Positions 23,452 to 35,627 of a stretch of 64,000 nt of DNA are shown in pieces. Under the pieces are notes generated by a model, which was not told the origin of the DNA, ran no database searches, and saw nothing but the letters and a program-made list of their open reading frames with translations. A program made the translations under genes and the position numbers. Origin of the DNA: Trichobilharzia regenti (lineage: Eukaryota > Platyhelminthes > Trematoda > Strigeidida > Schistosomatidae); the NCBI GenBank assembly GCA_944472135.2, contig OX235263.1, positions 87,328,721 through 87,392,720 on the forward strand, written 5' to 3'. Within the stretch, counting starts at the first letter, position 1. Each line of letters begins with the position of its first letter.

Positions 23452-26427
23452 ATGAATAAAGTATTTCAAATCAAAGTTATATATGTTATATATATATGTT
23501 ATATGTTGATCTTGGCGGCCTGCTTAAATCTTGGGCTACCAATTACCTTAAACATTACAAATCATATTGCATCTAATTTCTCATTTCTAATTGATATTTT
23601 AATCAATAAATCTTATTCAAATATGACCTCAAATCGGATTATTTATTCTCGTGAATATCTAATATCTTTAAAACCTACTGATCTGCAACTCCATAAAAAA
23701 GACAAGAAAAAGCATCATGCCGGCTGGCAGAGAGCATTAAAAATTACCCCTATTCAATTCATGACTGTTCCCACAATTATGAGTACCAATTGTCGCTCCC
23801 TGTCGGCTAAAATTAACTGTCTTCAATCGCTGGTGTCTTCCATTATATATCATAATACTGGGATCATATCACTTCAAGAAACATGGCTTCATGATCTATA
23901 TGATGACACTCTAGTGTATCTAAATAATTTCAAACTATTCAGACAAGATCGGTGTAGTTCCAGGAAGAAACGCGGTGGCGGTGTCGCCATCTTCATCAAT
24001 AAAAAAAAAAAAAAAAAAAAAAATGTATGTTTCAAATTCTCTAGTGACAATATTGACTGTCTCACCGTTAAGTGTCGACCTAAACATTTGTCAAAATACA
24101 ACTACATTTACATCTCAAACATATATATTGCTCCTGGATGTAACTCCACAGAATTATCTTTATTTGCGGATGAATTTACTTCCCTTGCTGCCACTTCCTT
24201 CGGAAATTCCTTGTCTATAGTTACTGGTGATTTTAATTCTAGTGACCACAGCTTCCTAATTTCACTTGGACACGATAATATTGTCAACTTCCCGACTAGA
24301 ATGGACAATACTCTTGACCTTGTTTTTACAAACGATGCAGGGATATTTGAAGCTCGAAAAAGAGCCCCACTACTAAATTCAGATCACTGTATCATAAGAA
24401 TATTGCCCAAAGTATATGGAAAGCAGCACAAAAGGGTGTTCTCACACCTTGGAAAGAAAACACAACACAGATGTTATTCCCATGACAACATACTGAACCT
24501 AAGGTCCATGTTAAAAGACACAAACTGGGATCTATTTACTGAACAAGCTCTTGATAACACAATTGCCAACATAACACATTATCTTAATTTCTGTCTTGAT
24601 GTTTGTTGTCCAAAAGAGACAATCTTCTTAAAATTCGATCGCTTCTCCTCTTCTCAACTCAAAAAGCTCCGCCGTGAAAAAGAAAGGTTGTTCAAAATGA
24701 AAAACAAATCTGGTGTTAAGAGAATGAACACTTTGATTAAGCTTGAATTACAAAGATTGAATGCTCTCTATAACCAGAAGTTTCTTTCATGTAAATCCCC
24801 ATCAAATATGTGGAAGTTATTAAAGGAAATCACAGGTGGTAAGCAAATGTTGAATGATATTTCTGTAGATGTTAACATGCTAAATGAATCCTTCATATGT
24901 ATCCCAGCAAATGTTATGATTCCTAACTCAAATAGTGTAAACAATGACTGCTTCTCATGCTTAAACACGAATGATGTCCTCAAGTGTCTTCAATCTCTCA
25001 AGCCTACTCAGTCCCTCGGTCCTGATGGTGTTCCTGCTGTTATCCTTAAGAAGTGTGCCGACATCTTGTGTTCCCCGCTAACTGACATTTTCAACGAATC
25101 GTTTTCCAAAAGTATTATACCTGAATCATGGAAAAACATCAAGATCGTTCCAGTGCCTAAATCTACAAGTGGACCTAATGTTAAGTTTAGACCCATTTCA
25201 ATTACCTCACCCTTTTTGAAAGTTATGGAAAGACTTATTTTACTTAATCTTGATCCCTCTTTAAAACCTTTCAACGACCCCAACCAGTTTGCTTATAAAC
25301 ATAGTAGGAGTACGTTAGATGCCGCTGTCGTCCTCCACCATAGCATAGTCTCTAGTTTAGATAAAGGAGCTAAATACGTTCGCTGTGCCTTCCTTGATTA
25401 CACATCTGCATTTGACTCTGTTCCCAGGTCTCTCTTGCTAAGTAAGCTTGCTGCAACACAGGCTGAAAGCTGGACAAATAAGTGGTTGCATTCCTATTTT
25501 TCTGAAAGGAAGCAGTACACCGTCTACAATGGAAAATCCTCCACTACCTCACTTACTTTAGCTGGTGTTCCTCAAGGTGCTGTTCTTTCTCCCTTTCTGT
25601 TTTCGTTTTTCTTACATGACTTGCCTCATTCTGATGTAGCCACTTTTGTTAAGTATGCCGATGACCTCTCGGTTTCTATGCCTGTCAACTCTCAGTCAGA
25701 TTGTTCCAAATTAAATAGCTTTCTGTCGGAAATTAGTCAGTGGTCCTCTTCAAACGGACTTAAGCTTAATCCGTCTAAATGTCAGGTAGTCAATTTCACT
25801 TTCAGACGTAAATGTGACCTACAGCAACTAGTTAGCTCACATGGCCCCACTCTCATTGACGGCACAGAGGTTGAAAATACATCTTATGTCAAGTACCTTG
25901 GGCTGAGTTTTTCCACCGATCTTTCCTGGTCTTCCCACATCTTGCTAGTTACTAGAAAGATGTTTCGCTTAACGTTCTACATTAGGAAATTTAGGCAGTC
26001 TGGCATAAAGCAGTCTTTACTTTCTCAGTTTGTAAATTCTTGTATTCTACCCATCCTCCTTTACTGCTCCCCATTAGTCTTTCCTGGACTACTTAAGAAA
26101 GACTTTGCTTCGCTGAGAAGGGCACTAAAAGCTGTTAGTAGGGCAAGTGGGATATCGTTAAACCAACTGGTGAACACTATTGTAGATAGACATATAATGT
26201 CATGTAAGAAACTAGCGAATACAATATTGTCGGACCCCGAGCATCCTCTCTATACGCATCTATCTCCTTGCATTTCATCTGGAAGAACTAGAAGCAGCTA
26301 TAGGAGGCTATATGCTAGGACTACCAAATACAAAAACTCCACAATACCATATCTGGCACAGCTGTTATGTGATGAGAAATCCGTTAGGTATGACACGATA
26401 AACTTACTGCGGCACTCTAACAAATAG
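23452..26427 (+). CDS. CR1-type LINE ORF2: endonuclease plus reverse transcriptase, 991 aa
   Basis: This is the only long open frame in the window. An apurinic-type endonuclease domain spans about residues 108-320: STNCRSLSAK at 110, QETW with E143, GDFN at 259-262 and SDH at 310-312. A non-LTR reverse transcriptase follows: LGPDG at about 522, the PISITSPFLKVMERL region, AFDSVPRSLL, GVPQGAVLSPFLFS, and the catalytic YADD at 735-738. The family resembles the CR1/Jockey group. A 23-base A tract (24001-24023) encodes a lysine run inside the endonuclease. The first ~107 residues look unlike a standard N-terminus, so the true start may be further in. No ORF1 with a zinc knuckle was found upstream. 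It is probably a fairly young but possibly 5'-incomplete copy. Confidence 0.85.
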   Translation: MNKVFQIKVIYVIYICYMLILAACLNLGLPITLNITNHIASNFSFLIDILINKSYSNMTSNRIIYSREYLISLKPTDLQLHKKDKKKHHAGWQRALKITPIQFMTVPTIMSTNCRSLSAKINCLQSLVSSIIYHNTGIISLQETWLHDLYDDTLVYLNNFKLFRQDRCSSRKKRGGGVAIFINKKKKKKKNVCFKFSSDNIDCLTVKCRPKHLSKYNYIYISNIYIAPGCNSTELSLFADEFTSLAATSFGNSLSIVTGDFNSSDHSFLISLGHDNIVNFPTRMDNTLDLVFTNDAGIFEARKRAPLLNSDHCIIRILPKVYGKQHKRVFSHLGKKTQHRCYSHDNILNLRSMLKDTNWDLFTEQALDNTIANITHYLNFCLDVCCPKETIFLKFDRFSSSQLKKLRREKERLFKMKNKSGVKRMNTLIKLELQRLNALYNQKFLSCKSPSNMWKLLKEITGGKQMLNDISVDVNMLNESFICIPANVMIPNSNSVNNDCFSCLNTNDVLKCLQSLKPTQSLGPDGVPAVILKKCADILCSPLTDIFNESFSKSIIPESWKNIKIVPVPKSTSGPNVKFRPISITSPFLKVMERLILLNLDPSLKPFNDPNQFAYKHSRSTLDAAVVLHHSIVSSLDKGAKYVRCAFLDYTSAFDSVPRSLLLSKLAATQAESWTNKWLHSYFSERKQYTVYNGKSSTTSLTLAGVPQGAVLSPFLFSFFLHDLPHSDVATFVKYADDLSVSMPVNSQSDCSKLNSFLSEISQWSSSNGLKLNPSKCQVVNFTFRRKCDLQQLVSSHGPTLIDGTEVENTSYVKYLGLSFSTDLSWSSHILLVTRKMFRLTFYIRKFRQSGIKQSLLSQFVNSCILPILLYCSPLVFPGLLKKDFASLRRALKAVSRASGISLNQLVNTIVDRHIMSCKKLANTILSDPEHPLYTHLSPCISSGRTRSSYRRLYARTTKYKNSTIPYLAQLLCDEKSVRYDTINLLRHSNK
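24001..24023 (+). repeat. 23-base poly(A) tract inside the LINE endonuclease frame
   Basis: An uninterrupted A run following 'atcaat' and preceding 'tgtatgt'. It keeps the reading frame open in this assembly but is a likely slippage or sequencing-error site. Confidence 0.9.
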
Positions 26428-26997
26428 TCCCATTAGTTTTTGTTTTCCTTTCCTCGTTACTACTACACTGTTGTTCTCATCTACTACCACACATCAACTT
26501 TATATTTCAAATCCTGTGGTGCATTGTTTGAAATGAAATACTCTACGCTGTTTTTTTCTTAATTTTTATTTATTTATTTTATTTATTTATAACTTATTTA
26601 TTTTATTTTTATTTATTTTTTATTTTTAAAAATCTTATATAATTTATGAGGTAATTAGATGCAATATACTGTAATGCACGCTGAAAATTCCATACCTGTA
26701 CCACAAATACTGTTTGGAATAAAGCTGTTATTATTATTATTATTAATTGCGCACATAATAGCTGACTTCTTCAAATTGAAACAAATTATTTATTTCGGGG
26801 TAGTAATCAGATGGATTAAGAAAGCCCAGTTCCATATGTTTGGCACTCGTCACCAGGTGGAATCTGGAACCCAGCTGGATGATACTCTCACTTAGACTGG
26901 AAGGCAATACTAACTTTCTTTAATTTTCAACTGGTGTTCGCTAGAATTTTCACAGAATGATAACACAGAGTGTTTGTTTGCTTTAGTGACTTAATGA

Positions 26998-27450
26998 ATT
27001 AGGTAGTCAGTTAGTTAGTCATTTACTAAGTTAGTGTTACGTTAGTTAGTTAGGTTAAGTTAGTTAAGTAGTTGGTTCATTAGTTGCTAAGGTCGTTAGC
27101 GGGTTGTTCACTAAGTTCGTTAGTTCGTTGGTGAATTAGTTACATAATTTGTCAATTAGTTAGCTAGATGTTGATTTAGTCAATCAGTTTGGCAGTTAGT
27201 TAGTTAATCGGTTACTTCGTTAGTTAGTTATTTGATAAGCTAATTAGTTAGCGATTTCGGTAATCAATTATTTAGTTAGTAATTTATATAGGAAATGAGT
27301 GAGTGAGTCGGATTTCCATTAAGTTAGTTAGATAGTGAGTAAGTTATTTGGTTAGTTCAAGCGTTGTCAGTTTGATTGTTAGTTACTTAGTTGGTTATTT
27401 AATTATTGATTTGATTGCATGGTTATTTTCTTATTTAGTTAGTCAGTTAG
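26998..27450. repeat. Degenerate (GTTA)n tetranucleotide tract
   Basis: About 450 bases dominated by 'agttagttagt' units with scattered changes. The 90-codon frame at 27348-27620 begins inside it and is rejected as a gene. The tract lies in spacer sequence that is absent from the second spacer copy at 60.9-61.1 kb. Confidence 0.85.
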
Positions 27451-28030
27451 TTTGTCGGAAGTTTGAGTTCCTGCTGCCATTGGACACATCGCTATCAAAT
27501 ATACTGATAAGTATTTCGTCTCAGAAGATCAGTGGACCTGTTGACCGTGTAAACGAAATACTGGAGTTAGACATGGAAATCCAGAACATTAGGTGTATAT
27601 GCATTGCAGTTTCATGTTAGTATGTAATAAAAGTAAACAGGAAAATGTTACCTGGGAATCACACAGTACTTCAGGTTGCCGCTGTCATAAGTCTTAAAGA
27701 TAAACAGCTGAGATGTGTCAGCTGTATAATCCATAGTCAAATTGAAAAGTTAGTGAATACATATCGAATCTTGAAATGGCTTGAAAGAAATAAGGTTCAG
27801 AGAAAAGCAGAACACACAAGAGAACATTTACGGAAAGTGCATTCAGGTCATATGACAAGAAACAATCGGTATAGAATAGGATACTAAAATAACAGATAAA
27901 CGATGTACAAATTTACCATAAAATAACACTTGAATGTGCTGGTAGTAACACTGTAGATCAAATTTGAGGACACGCTGTGAAGCTACTTTTTAATCCTGAG
28001 TAGTATACAACTATTACTGAAATAATTCGA
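27450..28030. other. Spacer sequence, no gene recognised
   Basis: Short chance frames only (27645-27887 and others). No match to other parts of the window was noticed. Confidence 0.35.
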
Positions 28031-29200
28031 TTTTGGTGGAATATTTATGCAACTTATTTGGCATTTTCAGTAGTCGTAGCTTTATTACTTCAAATTAAAC
28101 AGTATTTCGACTTCATATGAAATTCAATAGAACGTTGGTGACACCTATCAAGAAGTGGACAGTTTCTTCATCATGATTTTTGACTGTTGGGTAGTTTTTT
28201 ATCCACAACGGCCCAAGTTTGTAATGATCATGATTTTTAAATTATGGTATCCTGTAGGGATTAAGACTAACTTCAATGCATATTTCGTCACGAACCATCA
28301 CCACCTAGAGATCATTGGAAACCTAGGGCCGTTGGATAGCTGTTTTGTCCTAGTTTGATTCACGTGTAGTAGTGCAAACCAGTGACACTATCTATGATGC
28401 TTACTGAAGGCATTGGTTGAGGGTAAAACTATACCGAAAGCTTACAGATCTTAGTATTCAGGGTTCATTGAATTCTGCTCTATGTGACTGAACTATCAAT
28501 GAATTAGGAATCGTAAATTGAAGGTCTCAATATAGGTCCTTGGTGAGCACTACCGAAGAGTCACAGATTAGTATGAAGCAGTTGTGAAGTGCTCCACGGT
28601 TTCCAATGACCCCTAATTGATGTTGGCTCGTCATGACATTTACACTGGGCTCATAGTACTATCCTGCTATTTAAAATCCAACGGAATAGAAATTAAATCT
28701 GTTAAGATGTCTGGCTTCCCCTCGTACATCCATAGTCATTGCTTTATTCCATTTATCGAAGTTACACTTATGATGCAAGGGAAGCTGTGGGTGCTAAATT
28801 GACCAATGTTAGTAAAATCAATCTCCATTATTTTGTCGGCTCACAATAAGTGCAACTCTAATAGGGCTTGAGGTATATAGGAGGTAGCAACTGCCATCTA
28901 GCGGCATATGAGATAAGAATTTCAGTTTCTAAAAAATGGTTACTAGGTTCTAACCCCAAACGGAACTCATGGGAGCGCAGATATACCTTCGGAAATATAA
29001 TTAATGAGAATAAAAGTGAGTTATTTTATAGGAACTCAGTTTACTTCAAGCTTGGCTACGGATTGACGTCAGTTAGAGGTCTATTGAAATCCTGTTCACC
29101 CTAGATTTGGAAGCTTCAGCAGTAAACACCCACAAGCAGGGTTTGAACCCAAGACCTTTCGGTTACCAGGAGAATCCACAGATCATTCAGTGACTAGTGC
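28030..29200. repeat. Spacer segment, inverted copy at about 59560-60820
   Basis: Landmarks matching in reverse orientation are 'cgtcacgaaccatca' near 28285 (60560), the 'ttcatcatgatttttgactgtt' region near 28170 (60680), 'ttcaagcttggctacggattgac' near 29046 (59680-59702) and a tRNA-like 'gggtttgaacccaagacct' near 29139 (59610-59635). Several substitutions and small indels separate the two copies. Confidence 0.65.
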
Positions 29201-30630
29201 CGGTTTTTAGTGGTATAGTCTGTAACGGTTGACCTTCACATTAAACAATATGAGAGTTCTACTGTCTACAGTGTTGATGTTATTATTACAGTCTGAATAG
29301 GGCTTATTTATAGCCTCATTCTTCCATTGTTTAACAAAATAAACTTTCTTAAACGCCTTTGTGTATACTTAGATTTATTTTCTAAATCATGAAGTTTCCT
29401 CAAACTAAATAGAGCAAAAGTTCTAGATGATTCTAATATAGGGATAACAAATTTCCCAATAATAGTAACAATCTCCGTCTACAACCAAATTTACCCTCTA
29501 CCCAGAAAACAAGACTTGAAATGTATTCAGTTTAATGTAAATCATGCCAAATGCTGACTTGCTGGGGCGATAAGTGTGTGAATTGGAACGTGCTTTAGAT
29601 GCAGTTGGAGAAGACCCACGTGAAAATCAGACATGATAACTTCAATGACCAACCTGTTTATTTCTACTGATCTTGATCAAAGACAGTGGGTGTTTGAAGG
29701 AATGAGACAGTGATTACTGGATTGTGTTGTGATTGTGTATGTTTATGTGTCCTCAGTACTACCTTCGGTACATCGTTAAACTGATATAACTATTTTATTC
29801 TCACTTCATGATTCGAGGTGGTGTTGGGAGTGACCAGACCAGCAGGATATGATAGACAAGCCTAAGGAGATGGATAGTTACTTGGTCAGTCGTATGTGTA
29901 GAAAGAAAGGTGACTATACAATAACCGTGAACTTTACTCCTACCTGGGGTTAACTGGAAGGTCAATAGGAGCTCATATTATATTACACGCAACTGGCCTC
30001 TTAGATATCAGTAGTCTCAAAAGTCCAAAAGAAATAAATTCCCTTGAAGGGTTTGAAAATTAATCCATTGCTCACTAATGACTGACTACAGGTTAAGACT
30101 GACTGACATTCTAAATAAAACTCGTGAGTAGCTGCGTCGACCAAGCTTGGTATGACGTCAACAGATACTCACTGATGGAATTGGCTGGCGATGGAGCTGC
30201 GTTTGGCGAACTGAAAGAAGTTAGAATTCATGGTTCAGTGGATTGCATCCCAGTGACTTAGTGGTCAGTGAGTTAACATTATAACCTGATTGTCCTGTGT
30301 TATATCCCACTGACTCACTCACTCGCATCAGACAAACGTTCGTGAAACTACCACACATTGTTTGCAGGATTCTCAAATGATCGAATCTCCCTATATTGAT
30401 ATCTGATTCCCTCTCTCTACTCAAAAAGAAATGAAAAAGAGAAGTGTGTACTTCATTTGCGTTACTTCAGTCGATGGCGATTAGGCGTTTTTCGATAACA
30501 ATTGAAGATATGTTTTCCCCTGATGGCGTGTACACACGAATGTTCCACGAAACTCACAATATGCGAAAGAATTTCATCCCCTAAGAGAACAAATCGAACA
30601 TCTTTTGAATTCCTCATGCTCACATAAAAT
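29200..30630. repeat. Spacer end with SINE-like fragments
   Basis: No protein-coding gene is supported. About 30100-30330 contains a stretch similar to the flanks of the SINE fragment at 17100-17330 ('gcatcccagtgacttagtggtc' beside 'tgtgtcctagtggctgg'), so it is likely a decayed member of the same family. The 67-codon frame at 30221-30424 on the minus strand is a shadow of it. Confidence 0.4.
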
Positions 30631-33099
30631 AAATCTGTCGCATGTTAGCATTACTGTCAGTTTATCGACTGATGAAATCCAGGTGGCCTATGACATTAAT
30701 TTGTGGTGGACTCCGTTTTGTCCCGGGGCGAGTATGTTATCAGAAGTGATTACTATCAGTAACATTAGGAATATGGTGAGCGCGAATCACTTTGAAACAC
30801 ACCCTTTTATTTTCAGTTACATCCAATGTACTTCCTGTCGCCATTGTGAGAAAACTGATAAGTGCAGTTGGAGTTGACATAACCAGGGTGATTCCATCGA
30901 AGGATTAAACTCAAAGAGGTAATCGTCACTCTCTTTCATGAAGTAAATACGGACGAAATACACCCAATCGATCCTCAGTTGGACAAAACAATTGCATTTA
31001 CAACCAGCCGTGCAATCGTAATTATGTTGCGGTAAGGGGAATTAAGTGTGCTACTAAACATTCCACAGTCAGTGTACATGTGATATCAACGAATATAATT
31101 TTTCCACATTTTTCCTGCTATCTGAAGTTTCTGCAGTGTCTGGGTGGACTTTCCTCAACTTGTTTTTCCAACTCAACTCACAATCTTCTCAATCTTTCCG
31201 AGGTTGGCTCTGGAAACGAGTAGTTGTACGTCTGAGAGTGACGTGTTCACTTCTTGTCTTCGCCATTCAATTCATCTCACCGCTATTCGATATGCTTGTA
31301 GATAATATGCATACCCACATCTGTATCCATGTACTACTTAAAAATCTTGTGAGCAGCACTCGCTGCATGCAGTAGTAGAAGTAGGAGCTGTGGTTGAAAA
31401 AGGCATCAATAACACGACGAATCTTTGTTGATGTACCCACTTAGATAAATTAAATTTCACACAGATTCGGCCAACATAATTCCATCAACATGACTAGCTT
31501 TCATATTTACCATATTGGAACAATGACTGGTAAGCTTCTTTAAAAGAGTTAAGCAATAGGTTTTTGACACTACGATCACTGAGTTGTAAGTGATTGGACT
31601 TTCGTAAGAAATCGTGGTTCACTCTTTTTCAGCCCCAGTTTATGTCAAGTTTAATGCGCTCATTAGGTCTGACATCGATTACTGACCTGTTGCACACATA
31701 TAAGCAGTTCGCAGAGCTGATGTTTGTCTGCGTGAATCGATATTTGGTGTTGTTAATTGATATTCATGATATTGTGAAAAGGTGAATTTAACTGGGTTAG
31801 CCAAAATCCATTGAATGGTTCTTGTTAACGATTCGACTTCAATTTATCTGTATGTCATGACTTGGCGCAGAATCCAACGTGGATATTCATGTGTCTACAA
31901 GTCTGAAAGTGTACAGTGAGATATTAAAAGTCGGAACTCAGAGAGCGCGTGAATATTGGCTCGGATATTTTCAGTCATTCTTGAGATAATGACAGAGATT
32001 CCACCTGATCAACACTGATGAATATGGTCCTCGAAGCCGATTTTGAAGGCCGTTGTCATTCAGACCACTTCAATGCCAACTGTTATGTGTCTAAACTCAG
32101 TTTGTTCAGAAATGGTTCTATTGAGCGCTGTCGACAAAATAGAGTTTAGAGGAGTGAAAGTCTGTGTTGCTTTCTCTGTGAAATTATTCATATGATGAAT
32201 CTTCGCGCATGAAGTGGAATCGGTGCTGATTAGGTAAATGAAATAGACAATTTCGTCTGCATGTCTCCTGTTGGTGGTGATTGGTGTTTTCTGTGGCTGG
32301 TTCAATATCTTCGTCAAGTCTGTCTTCTTCTCATCCAAGTGAGTTATGTATCTACCGCCTCTTGTGCCAGAATCTTCTAGCCATTACAATGTCCGTCGTA
32401 CATCCGTCATCTCACTGTGTACAGTCCACCACTCGTGGTAGGCAGCACTATAACATCTCACATTCATGTTAGAACGGAGGACAACCGTATTTCAAGTCGA
32501 TTGCATTCAGAATAAAACTGCAGATTCACTATACAAATTCTTCGGATACAGTATACACATTGAAGATGTGGACAATACAACGAGAAGAAACACTTATTAC
32601 TCTCACGACAGTTTTCGTCGGAGAATCAATAGTCTACAAAACTACTACGTGACCAGCATTCAAGCAACTTTCTTATCATAATATTTTAGTCACTTGGTGA
32701 AAGAATGTGATTCCAATTAGTGTCTCCAATTTTGTTCTTTTCTGTTGTTTTTCTGATAGCGGAGTTCGACTTATTTTTGTGCTTCTCCTGAGTACATTCA
32801 CTGACACGATTCACTAATTAACTAACAGATTCTGTGTAATTTGTGATGAGCGGAAATACACCACATGGATTATATTCTCAGACAAACAGACAATATGGCA
32901 GATCAGTTCTAGTTATAAATTAAAATGAAAAAGAAGACATATATGGAGCTTTGTTAACCGAAAACAAGATGTGATGTGAGAATTATTTACACAGACTCAC
33001 AAATTTCTCAGAAATAAAAACTTAACGGACATTTCAAAGTAATTTGATTGACAACAATCAGCGAGTACTAGAGAGCTGTTCGTTTACTGAGACTAATTA

Positions 33100-33185
33100 T
33101 TAGTACACATTGATTGAGGTTCGAACCCATGACCTTCTAGTCACATGGTGAGCTCGTGGATCATCCAGCCACTAGGACACAACCC
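33100..33185 (-). mobile_element. tRNA-like SINE fragment, right arm
   Basis: Mirror copy of the fragment at 17245-17330, with 'gaggttcgaacccatgacc' and 'atccagccactagga' on the plus strand. Confidence 0.45.
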
Positions 33186-33869
33186 AATATTCATGGATTC
33201 TGAACTCTGATGATTGGCGATATATGTAGTGCAACCACCAGCGGAATGTCATCCGTGGTGAATGTCTGTCATCACACATGGCCAGCTGTCTCCCACTGTT
33301 CACGACTTCTCACCGTGAACTAGGTAGCTAGCCACCTGAATGGAATCAGTCACTAGTGAGCATCAGATTGATATTCAGGCGTTCGTTTGGAAGTTGATTT
33401 GAGTGATTACAGAATTTCATCAAATCAGTTAACTGGTAAATGTTACGAGCAAATTATCTTAGGAGTGAGGAATGAAAATAATCATGTGATTCCGGATGAG
33501 TCAGTTTGTATAGAGCGACAACTAGTTGTTGCGTAATCGAGAAATTCATAAAAATATTATGAGTAAGACGAGAAAATGACTAAGTAGAATTGGGTGAGAT
33601 GCAAACAAGTTAGTTGAATTAGCCAGGATAGTAATCTCAATAAAATAAAAAAGCCAAGACATTGTCATAAGGGGAGGGGAAAATCGTGTTTAGAAAAGTT
33701 AATATATGATATGTAGTTGGTCATGGTCAAGAGAAGCGCTGCACAAACTTCTTTTGAACTCACACACACAGACTCGGTTTGTTTAAATGAATCCCGACTG
33801 TCTGTGCTGTATGTAAATCCCCTACTCGTAGACCATTAGACAAGCATTTGGGTGACATACGATGAAAGC

Positions 33870-34050
33870 TTTGTTAGAGTCGACTTCATGTCTCGTATCG
33901 AAACGGTGAACTAGTTAGTATCCAACGTCGTATAGCTTCATTTGGACCTTTGCTAAATGAAAATGAGAGGTGTTCGCAAATTCGATGGTGAAATTGTCTG
34001 GTCGTATGTTCAATGTGACCAGCTCGACTGAAGCAGTCAGGCTGGTATGA
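33870..34050 (-). pseudogene. Decayed GIY-YIG (PLE) fragment, right arm
   Basis: Mirror copy of 16380-16560 and equally degenerate. Confidence 0.4.
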
Positions 34051-35627
34051 ACACAGCGATTAGGCGAAACTTGACAAGCAGTTCGTCCTTATTTTGTTAA
34101 ACTTGGTGACTATTGGTTAGCTAGTGAATTGAATTCGATAACCGTTTTCACCCCTCCCTTCTTCAATCCTCAGACATCTTTATAGCATCTGCTGGTCAGT
34201 TGTTTTGATGACTTTTCCTCTCTTACTTTCGGCGCTTTCATATACCGAAACCACGTAGTTCTTACAGAGTAATGTAACTGTTTGTATGAACATGTCTTTT
34301 TCGTCCAAACTTCCACCATACTGTTTCATTCAAACTCAGTTTACATCAAAGGATTAGTAGCCACCCCCATTTAAGCCTAGTCTGTATTGAATTATGTTCT
34401 GTGGATGTTACCTAGAAAGGCAATGTCATCTGCGACACTAAACCATCAGGCTCAGGGAACAGAACTATTACAAAAAAATCAATATTTTTCCGACTGAAAC
34501 TTACAACAATCTCAGTAGCATATTCATTTCCTATTCTGTTCTCTGTAGTTCTCCTCATCTGACTTTGTGTTTCCCTGTATGTTTCCCCACTCCATTTACT
34601 CCACATCACCATCGAAGACATTTCTAAAAGGTTTTCCTCTTCAGGCTCCATTAATATGCTTCGCACACTCAGATACAGGCTGGAATACTGGACGATTATT
34701 TTCAGCTGTCTGTCTCACAAATGATTTGTTTTATTCAGGCACACTGAGTCGGCTTATGCTGACGTTTTTCTACCATTATTACTGGAATTTTCATCAACAT
34801 AAATGTTGATCTTACACAGAATCAGTTAAACAGTTAGATGAAGAGGATACAAAGGTAGTTCAATCAGTACTAATTCCAAGTAATACTCAATATTTCTATT
34901 TTGTGATGGACGACATGAACTCATGAATTCTGGAATTCACTCCATTCACTTTTTTTTCAATTAGACTTGTCTTTCGACAAACATTTCAGATATCATTTCG
35001 ATTTAGCGTGTGACTGCTGAAGAGAGAGCGAGAAAGTCAAATTACACTCGTGTTAAGCTTAAAAATTGATCAAACGAAGCTTTTCCGTGGATGGTTCTAT
35101 CGGCTGTACAAGCGATGTGTGACAGACGAGTGTATGCTTGCCTCCTCTAAATGTTGTGATATGTTCATGATTTCAAAGAAGTGCACAGTTTCTGCCTCTA
35201 ACAGGCCTTTCTGACTTTAAATAGATACGTGGTCGTCGAAGAAACAGACCATATTAAGAAATAAGTTATGGGGGACGATAGGCAAGTAGATTGCACATTG
35301 AGAAGTAGAATATTTATTAGAAGTTTCATTGCTTCTCCTTAGGATTTTTATTTCGTGGTTCATCTTATTTGTCATCACAAACAAACTGATGACCATCGAC
35401 GGGGTGGTAAAATGACACTGAGAAATCGTTGAAGTCAAATTTCATCACAAATTCAAAATGATGGAGAAATGTTAGTAGTTAAAGTGGATATTTTAATTTC
35501 GTTATACTCTCTTGACCCACACAGACTAGCAGTGGACCTGTCATTATTCTACTAGGCAATACTGTAAAATTCAGATAACTACGTCTCAATTTACAGGTGG
35601 TGACTTAACTGCATCTATAACAAATAT

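Larger units (their letters stand above)
23452..26747 (+). mobile_element. CR1-type LINE, near-intact copy
   Basis: The element comprises the 991-codon frame, a 3' UTR of about 300 bp with T-rich 'tttattta' repeats, and a 3' end 'aaagctg' followed by (TTA)n at about 26727-26747. The same tail organisation ends the decayed copy at 55470-55500. It sits in the spacer of the large inverted repeat and is absent from the other copy of that spacer. The 5' boundary and target duplication were not identified. Confidence 0.75.

Noticed and set aside
27348..27620. 90-codon frame
   Set aside because: It starts within the GTTA repeat, has low-complexity composition and shows no domain.
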